A stretch of 9,998 nucleotides of DNA from DASTRU01 sp035761045 (GCA_035761045.1 DASTRU010000241.1:1-9998), one strand, 5' to 3'; counted from the stretch's first letter, positions 1 through 5,822 are shown. Numbers and translations: made by a program. The notes: generated from the letters alone by a model not told the origin.

Positions 1-513
1 GCTTGCGATTGCATGCACATGCTTTAGGCATTCAACATAATCGTCGGCCGATTGCTCTAGCGGCGTCGTCGCATTCTTTCCGATGTTGATGCCTAAAACC
101 CCGCCTCGCTTATAAAAACGCGAAGCGCGAACGCGTTGAACTAGCGCATGTACGCCGTCGTTGTTAAACCCCATGCGGTTGATGAGAGCATTGGCTTCTG
201 GCAAGCGGAACATGCGGGGCCGTGGATTGCCGCTTTGAGGGCGCGGTGTGACCGTGCCGATTTCTAAAAATCCAAACCCAAGATCGCCTAACGCATCGAT
301 GTGCCGACCGTCCTTATCCAACCCCGCCGCCAATCCCACTGGATTCGGAAAACGAATACTCATCGCTTGGCGTGGGTCATTAGGAATGGATTGGCGGATC
401 AAGCCCGCAAGCCCAACGCGATGCAACGTATCGAGAGCGCGAAACGTAAGTCGATGCGCTGTTTCGGGATCTAACGCAAAAAGTGCGGGACGAACGAACG
501 GATAAAAAGACAT
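1..513 (-). CDS. pyrD: Dihydroorotate dehydrogenase (quinone), class 2, N-terminal part; 3' end outside window
   Basis: Catalyses oxidation of dihydroorotate to orotate in pyrimidine synthesis, with FMN as cofactor and a membrane quinone as electron acceptor; class 2 enzymes associate with the inner membrane through their N-terminal helices. The window holds 171 codons, about half of the usual 335-345, and reading continues open to base 1. Visible are the class 2 N-terminus MSFYPFVRPALFALDPETAH, AAGLDKDG (62-69, with the conserved Lys67), EIGTVTPRPQ (84-93), the NRMGFNN substrate-binding motif (112-118) and GINIGKN (141-147). These follow E. coli PyrD closely (from memory). The ATG at 513 is the only sensible start; no Shine-Dalgarno precedes it. 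It lies 47 bases downstream of bpt on the same strand, so co-transcription with NUDIX-aat-bpt is likely. The identification is secure; only the missing C-terminal half is unverified. Confidence 0.96.
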   Translation of the reverse strand, partial: MSFYPFVRPALFALDPETAHRLTFRALDTLHRVGLAGLIRQSIPNDPRQAMSIRFPNPVGLAAGLDKDGRHIDALGDLGFGFLEIGTVTPRPQSGNPRPRMFRLPEANALINRMGFNNDGVHALVQRVRASRFYKRGGVLGINIGKNATTPLEQSADDYVECLKHVHAIAS

Positions 514-560
514 TTAAACCAACGACCGAGGGAGATGATGAGCTCGAACAAACGTACGAC

Positions 561-1334
561 TTAGTCGACACGCGACGCGTTTGTTCCAATGGATAAGGCA
601 AGGGATTGCCAGCGCCCGTGCACGAAGGCTTCGAGCGGCCGAAAGTTGGCCTTATAAGCCATTTTGGGCGAGCGCTCGATCCAGTAGCCAAGATAAAGGT
701 AGGGCAAACCCATCGCGTGGCACTGCGCGATCTGCCAAATGATGTTGTAAGTACCAAAGCTTGTTTTGGGCGCGTCGGTGTCGAAGAAGGTGTAGACCGA
801 CGACAGCCCATCACTTAGGACATCGATAATCGAGACCATGCGAAGCGTACCGGCCGTGGGCGAGCCGGGCGGGTCTCTGAATTCCACCAACCGTGTGTTG
901 ACTTTGCTTTGCAGCAAGAACTGCGCGTACTGCTCCCGCGAGTCGTGATCCATGCCCCCGCCCGCATGGCGCGATGTTTGATAACGCATGTAAAGGTCGT
1001 AATGCTCGGCGTCGTACGCAAGCTTGAGTACCCGAGGCACGAGCATGCCATGCTGACGTAACGCCCGACGCTGCGCGCGATTCGGCTCGAAACGCTCGAC
1101 CGGTACACGAACGGGTACGCAAGCACGACACCCATCGCAATACGGTCGATAGGTAAACAATCCGGAACGCCGAAAACCCACTCGCACCAATTCCGAATAC
1201 ACATCCGCGTTAATGAGATGCGAAGGAGTCGCGACTTGGGAACGTGCTTGTTGTCCAGGCAGATAACTGCACGGATAGGGCGCCGTTGCATAAAACTGCA
1301 ACGCGGCGAGCGGAAGATCCTTGAGGTGCGTCAT
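561..1334 (-). CDS. bpt: Aspartate/glutamate leucyltransferase (bacterial Bpt; ATE family)
   Basis: Transfers Leu from Leu-tRNA to proteins with N-terminal Asp or Glu, marking them for ClpS/ClpAP degradation (bacterial N-end rule). The 257-residue product has the two ATE-family parts. The N-terminal part carries PCSYLPGQQARSQ (21-33), INADVYSELVRVGFRRSG (41-58) and the Cys cluster YRPYCDGCRACVPVR (62-76; Cys66, 69, 72, plus Cys22). The C-terminal GNAT-like part carries SVYTFFDTD (179-187), SFGTYNIIWQIA (192-203), YLYLGYWI (212-219) and KMAYKANFRPLE (224-235). Many databases label such proteins arginyltransferase (ate); the Leu specificity is inferred from the bacterial Bpt subgroup, not proven by the sequence. 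Its ATG shares one base with the aat stop (TAATG) and has no Shine-Dalgarno of its own, so translation is probably coupled to aat. Confidence 0.93.
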   Translation of the reverse strand: MTHLKDLPLAALQFYATAPYPCSYLPGQQARSQVATPSHLINADVYSELVRVGFRRSGLFTYRPYCDGCRACVPVRVPVERFEPNRAQRRALRQHGMLVPRVLKLAYDAEHYDLYMRYQTSRHAGGGMDHDSREQYAQFLLQSKVNTRLVEFRDPPGSPTAGTLRMVSIIDVLSDGLSSVYTFFDTDAPKTSFGTYNIIWQIAQCHAMGLPYLYLGYWIERSPKMAYKANFRPLEAFVHGRWQSLALSIGTNASRVD

Positions 1335-2116
1335 TACGATTGGCGTGAGCGATAAACCGTGTCAACGAATCGAGCGGTTTCATGAAGCGACAGTCGTGAC
1401 GGCCATTGTGTCGGACCCTGCTGCTGAGTCAACTCCTTCACGCGCGCCGTGAACTCGATGCGCGAAATTTCACGCGCTCCAAACGAGGCGAGGTGACGGG
1501 TGTTTTGTTGGCAGTCGATCATTGGAACATCGTTGCGATGAAGAAATTCCACCAAGGCCACAAAGGCGATCTTCGATGCATCCGTTTCGAGCGCAAACAT
1601 CGACTCGCCATAAAACATTCGTCCAATCGCGATTCCGTATCCGCCGCCCACTAGTTGGTCGTCGTGCCACGCCTCGAACGAATGGGCATAACCAAGACGA
1701 TGCAGCGCGACGTAGCCGTCCACGATCGCATCGGTGATCCAAGTGCCGCTTTGTCCTTCCCGACGTGTGTTCTTGCAACACATGATCACGTGCTCGAACG
1801 CACTATCGATTCGCACATCCCATGCCTTGTCCATGGCTACGCGCCGTATTGTTTTGGCAAGCGAGCGCGTGATGCGTAACCGTTCAATCTCCAGCACCAT
1901 GCGCGGATCAGGGCTCCACCATAAGATCGGTTGCGGCTCGGAGTACCACGGAAAAATGCCGTGGCGGTACGCGGTGAGAAGCCGGTCTGGTGACAGGTCG
2001 GCGCCAACCGCAAGCAATCCCCCCAACCCCGTTTCCTCGGGCATGGCTGTATCCACCGAAGGAAAGGGATCCGTCGGACTAAGCCATGGAACGGTGATCG
2101 AAGATGATCGAGTCAT
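1334..2116 (-). CDS. aat: Leucyl/phenylalanyl-tRNA-protein transferase
   Basis: Cytoplasmic enzyme that attaches Leu or Phe from aminoacyl-tRNA to proteins starting with Lys or Arg, creating primary destabilising N-termini for ClpS. The 260-residue length is normal to slightly long for the family. Family blocks are visible in order: LLAVGADLSPDRLLTAYRHG (34-53), GIFPWY (53-58), ILWWSPDPR (64-72), GTWITDAIVDGY (124-135), AHSFEAW (144-150), LVGGGYGIAIG (155-165), FYGESMF (168-174), SKIAF (181-185) and MIDCQQNTRHLASFGAREI (199-217). Glu148 and Asp201/Gln203 match, by recalled alignment, the Glu and Asp/Gln active-site residues described in E. coli Aat. It begins 12 bases after the NUDIX stop and overlaps bpt by one base. 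No clear Shine-Dalgarno precedes the ATG. It is second of four co-directional genes. Confidence 0.96.
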   Translation of the reverse strand: MTRSSSITVPWLSPTDPFPSVDTAMPEETGLGGLLAVGADLSPDRLLTAYRHGIFPWYSEPQPILWWSPDPRMVLEIERLRITRSLAKTIRRVAMDKAWDVRIDSAFEHVIMCCKNTRREGQSGTWITDAIVDGYVALHRLGYAHSFEAWHDDQLVGGGYGIAIGRMFYGESMFALETDASKIAFVALVEFLHRNDVPMIDCQQNTRHLASFGAREISRIEFTARVKELTQQQGPTQWPSRLSLHETARFVDTVYRSRQS

Positions 2117-2128
2117 GGCGCGACGGTT

Positions 2129-2683
2129 TTAGCGCTGATGCCAGCGCAATGAATGCCCCTCGACGAATCCCACATGCGTCTTAAATCGCCCTTGGGCACG
2201 ATCCGCGAAAAACGCCCGTAAGGTGCCAGCGGTAGTGAGGAAGGCGAGGTCGTCCCACGGAATTTCCGCTTCGTCGAACAAACGCACTTCGAGGCTTTCC
2301 GTGCCGGCCTCGAATGCGCTGTTGGCCATGCGCGCGCGGTAAAACAAATGCACCTGCGCGACATGCACCACGTCGATAATTGAAAACACGTCGAGTAATT
2401 CAATCGTCGCGCCGGATTCCTCGCGGGTCTCGCGTAATGCGCCTTCGGCCGTGGTCTCGCCGTTTTCCATGAAGCCCGCGGGTAAGGTCCAAAACCCACT
2501 GCGCGGCTCGATCGCGCGACGACATAACAACACCCGGCCGTCGTACTCGGGAATCGTGCCGAGCACAACTCGCGGATTTTCATAATGAATAGCTCCGCAA
2601 TGGGCGCAGCAATAACGCGGTCGGTTGTCGCCTTTAGGAACTCGTAATTCGAGGCGATGAGCGCAGAGCGAGCAATAATTCAT
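2129..2683 (-). CDS. Zinc-ribbon NUDIX hydrolase
   Basis: Predicted cytoplasmic hydrolase of a nucleoside-diphosphate-linked substrate; the substrate cannot be told from the sequence. From the ATG at 2683 the product is 184 residues. It opens with a small zinc ribbon, CSLC (4-7) and CCAHC (25-29), of the type found at the N-terminus of this NUDIX subgroup. The full NUDIX box follows at 70-92, with the G-x5-E spacing and the RETREESG core (84-91) that provides metal-binding Glu residues; the preceding GFWTLPAGF is also typical. Reading stays open to a TTG at 2704, which would add seven residues. I prefer 2683 because related proteins start just before the first Cys. Neither start has a Shine-Dalgarno. 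It is the first gene of the leftward NUDIX-aat-bpt-pyrD set and is divergent from the tRNA gene. A role in damaged-nucleotide or cofactor clean-up is possible but only inferred. Confidence 0.88.
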   Translation of the reverse strand: MNYCSLCAHRLELRVPKGDNRPRYCCAHCGAIHYENPRVVLGTIPEYDGRVLLCRRAIEPRSGFWTLPAGFMENGETTAEGALRETREESGATIELLDVFSIIDVVHVAQVHLFYRARMANSAFEAGTESLEVRLFDEAEIPWDDLAFLTTAGTLRAFFADRAQGRFKTHVGFVEGHSLRWHQR

Positions 2684-2707
2684 TGTAGGTACGATGGATA
2701 ACAAGCA

Positions 2708-2717
2708 ACGCTAGCGT
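2708..2717. repeat. 10-bp perfect palindrome in the divergent region
   Basis: ACGCTAGCGT lies between the NUDIX start and the tRNA promoter -35 region. With a second palindrome 27 bases away (centre to centre) it brackets the -35 hexamer of the tRNA promoter. It could be half of an operator region or chance; no protein is assigned. Confidence 0.35.
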
Positions 2718-2725
2718 AATCGTGT

Positions 2726-2755
2726 TTGCGGTGACTAACGTTAGTTTGCTATGAT
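2726..2755 (+). promoter_or_regulatory. Sigma70-type promoter of the tRNA-fMet gene
   Basis: The -35 element TTGCGG (2726-2731) and -10 element TATGAT (2750-2755, five of six consensus bases) are separated by 18 bases. The predicted start near 2762 is about seven bases before the mature tRNA. The segment after the -10 (TCGGCCAC) is GC-rich, as in discriminators of growth-rate-controlled stable RNA promoters; that regulation is inferred. The 12-bp palindrome at 2734-2745 sits inside the spacer. Confidence 0.7.
2734..2745. repeat. 12-bp perfect palindrome in the promoter spacer
   Basis: ACTAACGTTAGT is a perfect inverted repeat located between the -35 and -10 elements of the tRNA promoter, where a bound protein would block RNA polymerase. 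Its core TAACGTT recurs at 2887-2893 and 5109-5115, both non-coding. No known regulator is recognised. Confidence 0.45.
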
Positions 2756-2768
2756 TCGGCCACTCAGA

Positions 2769-2845
2769 CGCGGGGTGGAGCAGTCTGGCAGCTCGTCGGG
2801 CTCATAACCCGAAGGTCACAGGTTCAAATCCTGTCCCCGCAACCA
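2769..2845 (+). tRNA. Initiator tRNA-fMet (CAT anticodon)
   Basis: Initiator tRNA that carries formylmethionine to the ribosomal P site. All 77 bases, including the encoded CCA, align with E. coli initiator tRNA as I recall it. The hallmarks are present. The first acceptor pair is an unpaired C1:A72 (2769 and 2841), followed by six good pairs. Three G:C pairs flank the anticodon loop (GGG 2798-2800, CCC 2808-2810). The anticodon CAT is at 2803-2805, and the T arm ACAGG-TTCAAAT-CCTGT spans 2818-2834. These separate it from elongator tRNA-Met and tRNA-Ile2. It has its own promoter immediately upstream. It lies upstream of the rimP-nusA-infB genes, as metY does in E. coli, but with scpB and rluB in between. 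Confidence 0.97.
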
Positions 2846-3038
2846 AGGTTCCATAGGCTGCTAGTAAGACGTTTAGATTCGCAGCCTAACGTTGTCGGCG
2901 CTTATTGCGCGACAAAAACTAAGCTCCAATCAAAAGTTAGTTCGTACGAGTGGTTGCAGTCGTGCCTCCACATTCGTACGCCTCGTATGGCTCGCATTAC
3001 GCGAGTCGGTGTCGAAACGGCGAAGGATGAGTTCGCCC
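2846..3038 (+). other. Structured non-coding spacer between tRNA-fMet and scpB (four hairpins)
   Basis: No gene is supported in these 193 bases. Four consecutive inverted repeats can be drawn. The first is TAGGCTGC (2854-2861) with GCAGCCTA (2881-2888). The second is TTGTCGGCGC (2892-2901) with GCGCGACAA (2907-2915), one bulged G and loop TTATT. The third is CGTACGAGTGG (2943-2953) with CCACATTCGTACG (2968-2980), with a two-base AT bulge and a small inner GCA/TGC pair set. The fourth is GGCTCGC (2989-2995) with GCGAGTC (3001-3007), loop ATTAC. None has a T-run, so none is a classical intrinsic terminator, though the first two could aid 3' processing or termination of the tRNA transcript. I see no convincing promoter for scpB here, which favours read-through from the tRNA promoter. 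Confidence 0.5.
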
Positions 3039-3683
3039 ATGAACACGCAAGAAGCCAAGCGAATATTGGAAGCTGCGCTGTTGTGCGCCCAAGAGCCTAT
3101 GAGCGTGGTTCAGTTGCGTCGGCTATTTGACGATCAACTGACCGCCGACACCGTGCGCATGCTGATTGAAGAGCTGCGCGCGGATTGGTCGGAGCGGGGG
3201 CTCGAGCTCATGGCGGTATCAACGGGTTGGCGTTTTCAAACGCGACTCGATGTGCGCGAGTATTTAGAGCGGCTTAACCCAGAAAAGCCACCGAAGTATT
3301 CGCGGGCTGTTTTAGAGACCCTTGCGATCATTGCGTACAAGCAGCCTGTCACTCGTGGCGATATCGAAGAAATTCGTGGCGTAACGGTTTCGACGCAAGT
3401 CGTGAAAGCTCTGGAAGACCGCGGGTGGATCGATGTCATTGGCCACCGTGACGCCGTGGGTAGGCCAGCGTTGTATGCCACCACGCGTCAATTCCTCGAC
3501 GATCTTGGGCTGAGTTCGCTGGATGAACTGCCCGCCCTAGGGCTCGTGGCCGAGTCAGTCCCGGCTCATCAAGCGGTGATGGAATTTGCCGCGACACTGG
3601 ATAACGCTGCCGCGGAGCCACCGGCCGATCAAGCGCCAGACGCACCCGTTGCTTCTCAAGAAACCACCGCCGCCACCTCTTAA
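3039..3683 (+). CDS. scpB: Segregation and condensation protein B
   Basis: ScpB is a small dimeric winged-helix protein that joins ScpA (kleisin) and SMC in the condensin complex compacting and separating the chromosome. The 214-residue product has two winged-helix units, roughly residues 3-75 and 85-155. The signature stretch YSRAVLETLAIIAYKQPVTR (87-106) runs on into GDIEEIRGV (107-115), with RGWIDVIGHRDAVGRPALYA (128-147) further on. The tail after about residue 175 is Ala/Pro-rich and probably disordered. The start at 3039 is chosen because GAAGGA (3022-3027) lies 11 bases upstream and the protein then begins where family members do. A nearer ATG at 3027 overlaps that Shine-Dalgarno, and an open extension back to a TTG at 2892 falls in hairpin-rich non-coding sequence. 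No scpA is adjacent. rluB follows after nine bases. Confidence 0.94.
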   Translation: MNTQEAKRILEAALLCAQEPMSVVQLRRLFDDQLTADTVRMLIEELRADWSERGLELMAVSTGWRFQTRLDVREYLERLNPEKPPKYSRAVLETLAIIAYKQPVTRGDIEEIRGVTVSTQVVKALEDRGWIDVIGHRDAVGRPALYATTRQFLDDLGLSSLDELPALGLVAESVPAHQAVMEFAATLDNAAAEPPADQAPDAPVASQETTAATS

Positions 3684-3692
3684 TTTTTTCGC

Positions 3693-5090
3693 ATGCATAC
3701 CGAACCTACCTCGAGTGACGATCAATCGGTCGCCGAGACTGCAGCTCCTGTCATTGAGTCAAACGAGCAAATCCCTCGTGCAAACGATCGGCCCGCAGAA
3801 GATTTTCCTCGCAATACTTCCAGTGAGCGCAGGCCGACTCGCAATGTGTTTGCGCCGCCAGCTGGTCGATTCGCGCAAGAGCAATTGGAGGCCTTGGCTC
3901 CCAAGCTGCACAAGGTGTTGGCGGATGCCGGGATCGGATCGCGCCGCGAAATGGAAGAATTAATTTTGGCTGGCCGCGTATCGGTTAATGGCGAGCCTGC
4001 CCATATTGGTCAACGTGTCGAGCCGACGGATCAGGTGCGTGTGAACGGCAAGCTCGTGCAGCGCCGCAACCTCGCGCGTCCCCCGCGCGTGTTGCTGTAT
4101 CACAAGCCTGCTGGCGAGCTCGTCACGCAAGACGATCCCGAAGGTCGCCCTACCGTATTCGGCCGGTTGCCGCCGGTAAAGAATGGACGCTGGGTGTCCG
4201 TCGGACGGCTAGATTTCAATACCGAGGGCTTGCTCATCTTCACCACCTCGGGAGATCTCGCCAACCGCTTGATGCATCCGCGGTTTGGGGAGGAGCGGCA
4301 GTACGCAGTACGTTGTATTCCCGCCTTGGACGATGAGGCTATTCGCAAATTAAGCGAAGGCGTGGAGCTTGAAGACGGTCCGGCGCAGTTTTCTCGAATC
4401 GACGATGCGGGTGGTGATGGCGCCAATCATTGGTATCACGTGGTTATTAGCGAAGGCCGTAACCGAGAGGTGCGTCGGATGTTCGAAGCGGTGGGTGTGA
4501 CGGTGAGCCGACTCATCCGCGTGCGCTACGGTGAAATTGAGCTGCCACGTTCATTAAGACGAGGACGTTGGACCGAGGTGTCGGCCATTGAGGCAGCTCA
4601 TTTGTGCGTGCGACTCGGCATTAAGTTGGCGGAGCAAGGCGGCCCGCAAGGCAGGGGCGCTAAACCGAAGCCAGCCGAAATTTCGCCGTTGGCTACCATG
4701 ACCGAAGCGATGTTTGGTGTTTCGCCCGTGCGCAATCAACCGCCAAGCGGCACGCTCACGGCGAGAGGTTCGATGAACGGTGGTGTGCCAAGGCGGGATG
4801 GCGGGCGAGGGCAGAATGTTGCGAATCGGTCAAACGGCGCGCGCAATACTGGCGGCGGATATTTCAATCGCAATAGCGCCCGTAACGGCAATGAGGGCGA
4901 AAGCGGCGTCAATCCAATAGGCGGTAAACCTAACGGCGGCCCTCGCAGGGCGAATAAAGCAGGCCCCAACAAACCGCGAACGGACGGCGCGACTACCAGC
5001 GGGAACGGCGCTTCAGGTTTTAAGGGCAATAACGGTCAAGGTTTACGTCGCAATCGACGCCCCTCGCGGCCGAAAGGCGATGGCATTTGA
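3693..5090 (+). CDS. rluB: 23S rRNA pseudouridine synthase B with long basic Gly/Asn-rich tail
   Basis: Converts a uridine of 23S rRNA near the peptidyl-transferase centre (U2605 in E. coli numbering) to pseudouridine. Of 465 residues, 1-67 form an acidic, low-complexity extension. An S4 RNA-binding domain spans about 69-122 (KLHKVLADAGIGSRREMEEL, 71-90). The RsuA/RluB catalytic domain spans about 131-312, with GRLDFNTEGLL (171-181) holding catalytic Asp174 and GRNREVRRMFEAVG (255-268). Residues from about 316 form a tail rich in Gly, Asn, Arg and Pro, probably disordered and RNA-binding; E. coli RluB is far shorter (about 290). RluB rather than RluE/RluF/RsuA is inferred from the scpB neighbour and overall similarity. 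The ATG at 3693 has no Shine-Dalgarno but follows six T residues. A GTG at residue 52 could be an alternative start. Confidence 0.92.
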   Translation: MHTEPTSSDDQSVAETAAPVIESNEQIPRANDRPAEDFPRNTSSERRPTRNVFAPPAGRFAQEQLEALAPKLHKVLADAGIGSRREMEELILAGRVSVNGEPAHIGQRVEPTDQVRVNGKLVQRRNLARPPRVLLYHKPAGELVTQDDPEGRPTVFGRLPPVKNGRWVSVGRLDFNTEGLLIFTTSGDLANRLMHPRFGEERQYAVRCIPALDDEAIRKLSEGVELEDGPAQFSRIDDAGGDGANHWYHVVISEGRNREVRRMFEAVGVTVSRLIRVRYGEIELPRSLRRGRWTEVSAIEAAHLCVRLGIKLAEQGGPQGRGAKPKPAEISPLATMTEAMFGVSPVRNQPPSGTLTARGSMNGGVPRRDGGRGQNVANRSNGARNTGGGYFNRNSARNGNEGESGVNPIGGKPNGGPRRANKAGPNKPRTDGATTSGNGASGFKGNNGQGLRRNRRPSRPKGDGI

Positions 5091-5113
5091 GCGAAGGAAG
5101 TCGTTGATTAACG

Positions 5114-5142
5114 TTGTGCCATAGAAGGCTTTTACTTATAAT
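5114..5142 (+). promoter_or_regulatory. Promoter for the rimP-nusA-infB leader
   Basis: A perfect -10 hexamer TATAAT (5137-5142) is preceded at the ideal 17-base spacing by TTGTGC (5114-5119), which keeps the TTG of the -35 consensus. Transcription would begin near 5148-5150. The site lies 23 bases after the rluB stop, in non-coding sequence, so rimP-nusA-infB can be expressed apart from scpB-rluB. A TAACGTT motif (5109-5115) overlaps the -35. Confidence 0.75.
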
Positions 5143-5148
5143 CCAATA

Positions 5149-5260
5149 GTTGAGCCCGGGCCGGTTCGCTCGGTCGTTGCGACTAAGTTTTGAGTCGTGA
5201 TTCGGGCCCTCCCAAGCAGTGCGTTGATCAATATGTGGGCGGATACGCCCATTTTTTTTT
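5149..5260 (+). ncRNA. Candidate attenuated leader RNA or small RNA upstream of rimP
   Basis: The segment between the TATAAT promoter and the T9 terminator would give an RNA of about 110 bases with no convincing reading frame. Foldable elements are visible. TTGCGACT (5177-5184) pairs with AGTCGTGA (5193-5200) through two G-U pairs. GCCCG (5154-5158) can close the whole with CGGGC (5203-5207). GCCC (5206-5209) could instead pair with GGGC (5237-5240), the left arm of the terminator, which would give an antiterminator state. Attenuator-like rimP leaders have been described by comparative genomics (Rfam has a rimP leader family, as I recall), but I cannot test membership here. It may be a free small RNA, a terminated leader, or both. 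Confidence 0.5.
5236..5260 (+). terminator. Intrinsic terminator inside the rimP leader
   Basis: TGGGCG (5236-5241) and CGCCCA (5246-5251) form a six-pair GC-rich stem closed by a GATA tetraloop, directly followed by nine T residues (5252-5260). This is a textbook Rho-independent terminator on the plus strand. It lies after the TATAAT promoter and 64 bases before the rimP start, so transcription of rimP-nusA-infB must pass it. It may also end read-through transcription from rluB. Confidence 0.88.
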
Positions 5261-5262
5261 CG

Positions 5263-5290
5263 CGCCGGCTCGAGTGGGCTCGATCCGGCG
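5263..5290 (+). promoter_or_regulatory. Stable hairpin between the leader terminator and rimP
   Basis: CGCCGG (5263-5268) pairs with CCGGCG (5285-5290). After one C-T mismatch, TCGAG (5270-5274) pairs with CTCGA (5279-5283) around a TGGG loop. This makes eleven pairs with a single mismatch, starting only three bases after the T-run. It could protect the 5' side of a read-through message, act in antitermination, or affect rimP translation, whose start lies 34 bases on. Function is inferred. Confidence 0.5.
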
Positions 5291-5324
5291 AACCTCCGGC
5301 AATAGTCGAACCTTATTTAACGAC

Positions 5325-5822
5325 GTGCTGGCAAATCCACAATTACAAGCATTGGTTGAGCAAAGCGCGCAAGCGCTTGGCTTGGATGTGGTCGAGATTG
5401 AACGCTCGACACATGGGCTGCTGCGCGTGTTCGTCGATCGCGTCGATGAATCGTCGTTCGTCACGGTCGAGGATTGCGAGCGGTTGAGCCGCCAGCTTTC
5501 GCAGACGTTCTTCGTGGAGAACGTCGACTACGAGCGGCTGGAGGTGTCGTCGCCAGGATTGGATCGGCCGCTGAAAAAGCTCGCGGATTACGTTCGGTTT
5601 GCAGGGCAAGAAGCGACGGTGAAGTTACGAGTCGCTGTGGCGGGGCAACGCGTGTTTTCGGGAATCGTCGTTGCACCCGAATCGCAAGAAGACGGCGCGG
5701 AGCCGCGTATTGGATTGCAAGTGGAAGGCGCGAGGGGAATTTCGCTGCTGAGATTTAAGTTGGACGAGGTCGAACGTGCGCGCCTCGTACCTAAAATCGA
5801 TTTCAAGAGGAAGGCAAGATGA
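5325..5822 (+). CDS. rimP: Ribosome maturation factor RimP
   Basis: RimP binds the 30S precursor and is needed for correct maturation of the small ribosomal subunit. From GTG 5325 the product is 165 residues (E. coli about 150). The N-terminal domain (about 1-82) contains LGLDVVEIER (18-27) and the signature LEVSSPGLDRPL (72-83). The C-terminal Sm-like domain runs from about 86 to 160, with the basic end KIDFKRKAR. Reading is open back to a TTG at 5190, but that stretch runs through the leader terminator and hairpin, so it is unlikely to be coding. GTG 5325 is the best fit to where relatives begin, although no Shine-Dalgarno is visible. Another GTG at 5274 falls inside the hairpin. Its stop overlaps the nusA start (ATGA), so the two are translationally linked. 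Confidence 0.9.
   Translation: MLANPQLQALVEQSAQALGLDVVEIERSTHGLLRVFVDRVDESSFVTVEDCERLSRQLSQTFFVENVDYERLEVSSPGLDRPLKKLADYVRFAGQEATVKLRVAVAGQRVFSGIVVAPESQEDGAEPRIGLQVEGARGISLLRFKLDEVERARLVPKIDFKRKAR

Noticed and set aside
2684..2768. Promoter for the leftward NUDIX-aat-bpt-pyrD genes
   Set aside because: I scanned the minus strand for -35/-10 pairs at 16-18 base spacing and found only poor matches, so no site is annotated even though one probably exists nearby.
2892..3038. N-terminal extension of ScpB by 49 residues from a TTG
   Set aside because: The added sequence runs through three hairpins, lacks family similarity and a Shine-Dalgarno, and scpB homologues begin near the ATG at 3039.
3684..3692. 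Six-T run after the scpB stop as a terminator
   Set aside because: No GC-rich hairpin precedes it, and rluB starts immediately after, so it looks like an AT-rich initiation region.
5190..5324. N-terminal extension of RimP by 45 residues from a TTG
   Set aside because: It would translate the intrinsic terminator, its T-run and the following hairpin; RimP relatives begin near residue 46 of that frame.
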